Source of the DNA: Rouxiella sp. WC2420
GTDB lineage: Bacteria; Pseudomonadota; Gammaproteobacteria; Enterobacterales; Enterobacteriaceae
Assembly: GCF_041200025.1 (NCBI RefSeq)
Contig: NZ_CP165628.1
Coordinates: 806,001 to 870,000, forward strand
Reading direction: 5' to 3'
Length of the DNA stretch: 64,000 nucleotides
A model generated the notes under the pieces. That model was not told where the DNA came from, made no database searches, and saw nothing but the letters and a program-made list of their open reading frames with translations. Below are positions 63,641 through 64,000 of the stretch, piece by piece. Numbering within the stretch: the stretch's first letter is position 1; the number at the start of each line of letters is the position of its first letter. A program made the translations under genes and the position numbers.

Positions 63641-64000
63641 TTAAATACCCTTCGCCAGTTTGCGTTTTTCATTCCACGCGGTGCTGCTGATGCTGACCAG
63701 AATGATCACTCCGCTAAACACCTGATGCCAGTAAGAGGAGATCGACAGCAGCGTCAGACCGTTTTGCAGGAAGGCCAGCAGCATTACGCCGAGAATGGTG
63801 CCGGTCAGCGAACCGCGACCGCCGGTCATGCTTGTGCCGCCCAATACCACGGCCGCCAGTACTGTTAGCTCAAAGCCCAACAGCGAATTTGGCGCTACCG
63901 ATTGGGTGATTTGCGCTTGCACCACGGCGGCAATGCCCGCCAGCAGCCCCATAAAACCGTAAACGTAAAAGTGTAATCGCAGAATGTTCAGGCCCAGCCG
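63641..64000 (-). CDS. Sugar ABC transporter permease, cut by the window edge
   Basis: C-terminal 119 codons of an RbsC-type permease; the frame is open to base 64000 and the gene starts beyond the window. LTVLAAVVLGGTSMTGGRGSLTGTILGVMLLAFLQNGL is the conserved C-terminal motif. With the next permease it would form a heterodimeric channel; the ATPase and binding protein are expected upstream, outside the window. Confidence 0.85.
   Translation of the reverse strand, partial: RLGLNILRLHFYVYGFMGLLAGIAAVVQAQITQSVAPNSLLGFELTVLAAVVLGGTSMTGGRGSLTGTILGVMLLAFLQNGLTLLSISSYWHQVFSGVIILVSISSTAWNEKRKLAKGI

Overview
The window is chromosomal DNA of a member of the order Enterobacterales. Protein wording in the housekeeping blocks is close to Escherichia coli, and the blocks ygfB-pepP-ubiH-ubiI-gcvTHP and trhA/ygfZ/sdhE/ygfX/fldB/xerD/dsbC/recJ/prfB/lysS keep the E. 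coli order. A periplasmic gluconate dehydrogenase, an OprB-type sugar porin and many sugar ABC systems point to Yersiniaceae or a neighbouring family (Rahnella, Ewingella, Rouxiella, Serratia-like). That genus-level placement is inference only.

Layout. 1-9.5 kb: ygfB, the pepP-ubiH-ubiI ubiquinone cluster, then the glycine cleavage operon gcvT-gcvH-gcvP with an ERIC repeat between gcvH and gcvP. 9.6-12.5 kb: OprB-type porin, secreted chorismate mutase, ygfF. 12.5-17.5 kb: a GntR regulator divergent from a compact cluster of a DUF2848 protein, an amidase, a small alpha/beta-barrel protein and an MHS-type transporter; this is probably an undescribed catabolic route. 17.5-18.3 kb: a long regulatory gap with repeated TGACCG half-sites. 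18.3-26.6 kb: a DeoR-controlled rare-sugar operon (binding protein, ATPase, two permeases, AlsE-like epimerase, AlsK-like ROK kinase, PfkB kinase). 26.7-31.7 kb: a Ugp-type ABC transporter enclosing a clear gpdQ glycerophosphodiesterase. 31.8-42.4 kb: an HD phosphohydrolase and the housekeeping block, including prfB with its programmed +1 frameshift. 42.7-46.6 kb: three-subunit membrane gluconate 2-dehydrogenase. 46.8 kb: a tRNA-Gly(CCC) gene one base short in its acceptor stem.

46.9-54.3 kb is AT-rich accessory DNA with wide gaps: an orphan GtrII-type glucosyltransferase, a small lysine-rich secreted protein, YceI, a HEPN-like protein, a PqaA-type protein and a tiny Pro/Gln-rich secreted protein. 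54.3-58.4 kb is an IclR / YfcC-type transporter / CocE-type hydrolase operon. The window ends with an AI-2E family membrane protein, a signal-less PhnD-like protein, and the end of a pentulose-type ABC/FGGY kinase operon that runs off the right edge.

The genes form transport-plus-catabolism modules (rare sugar, glycerophosphodiesters, an amide or ester compound, gluconate oxidation) inserted between conserved core blocks. I saw no insertion sequence, prophage or CRISPR array.
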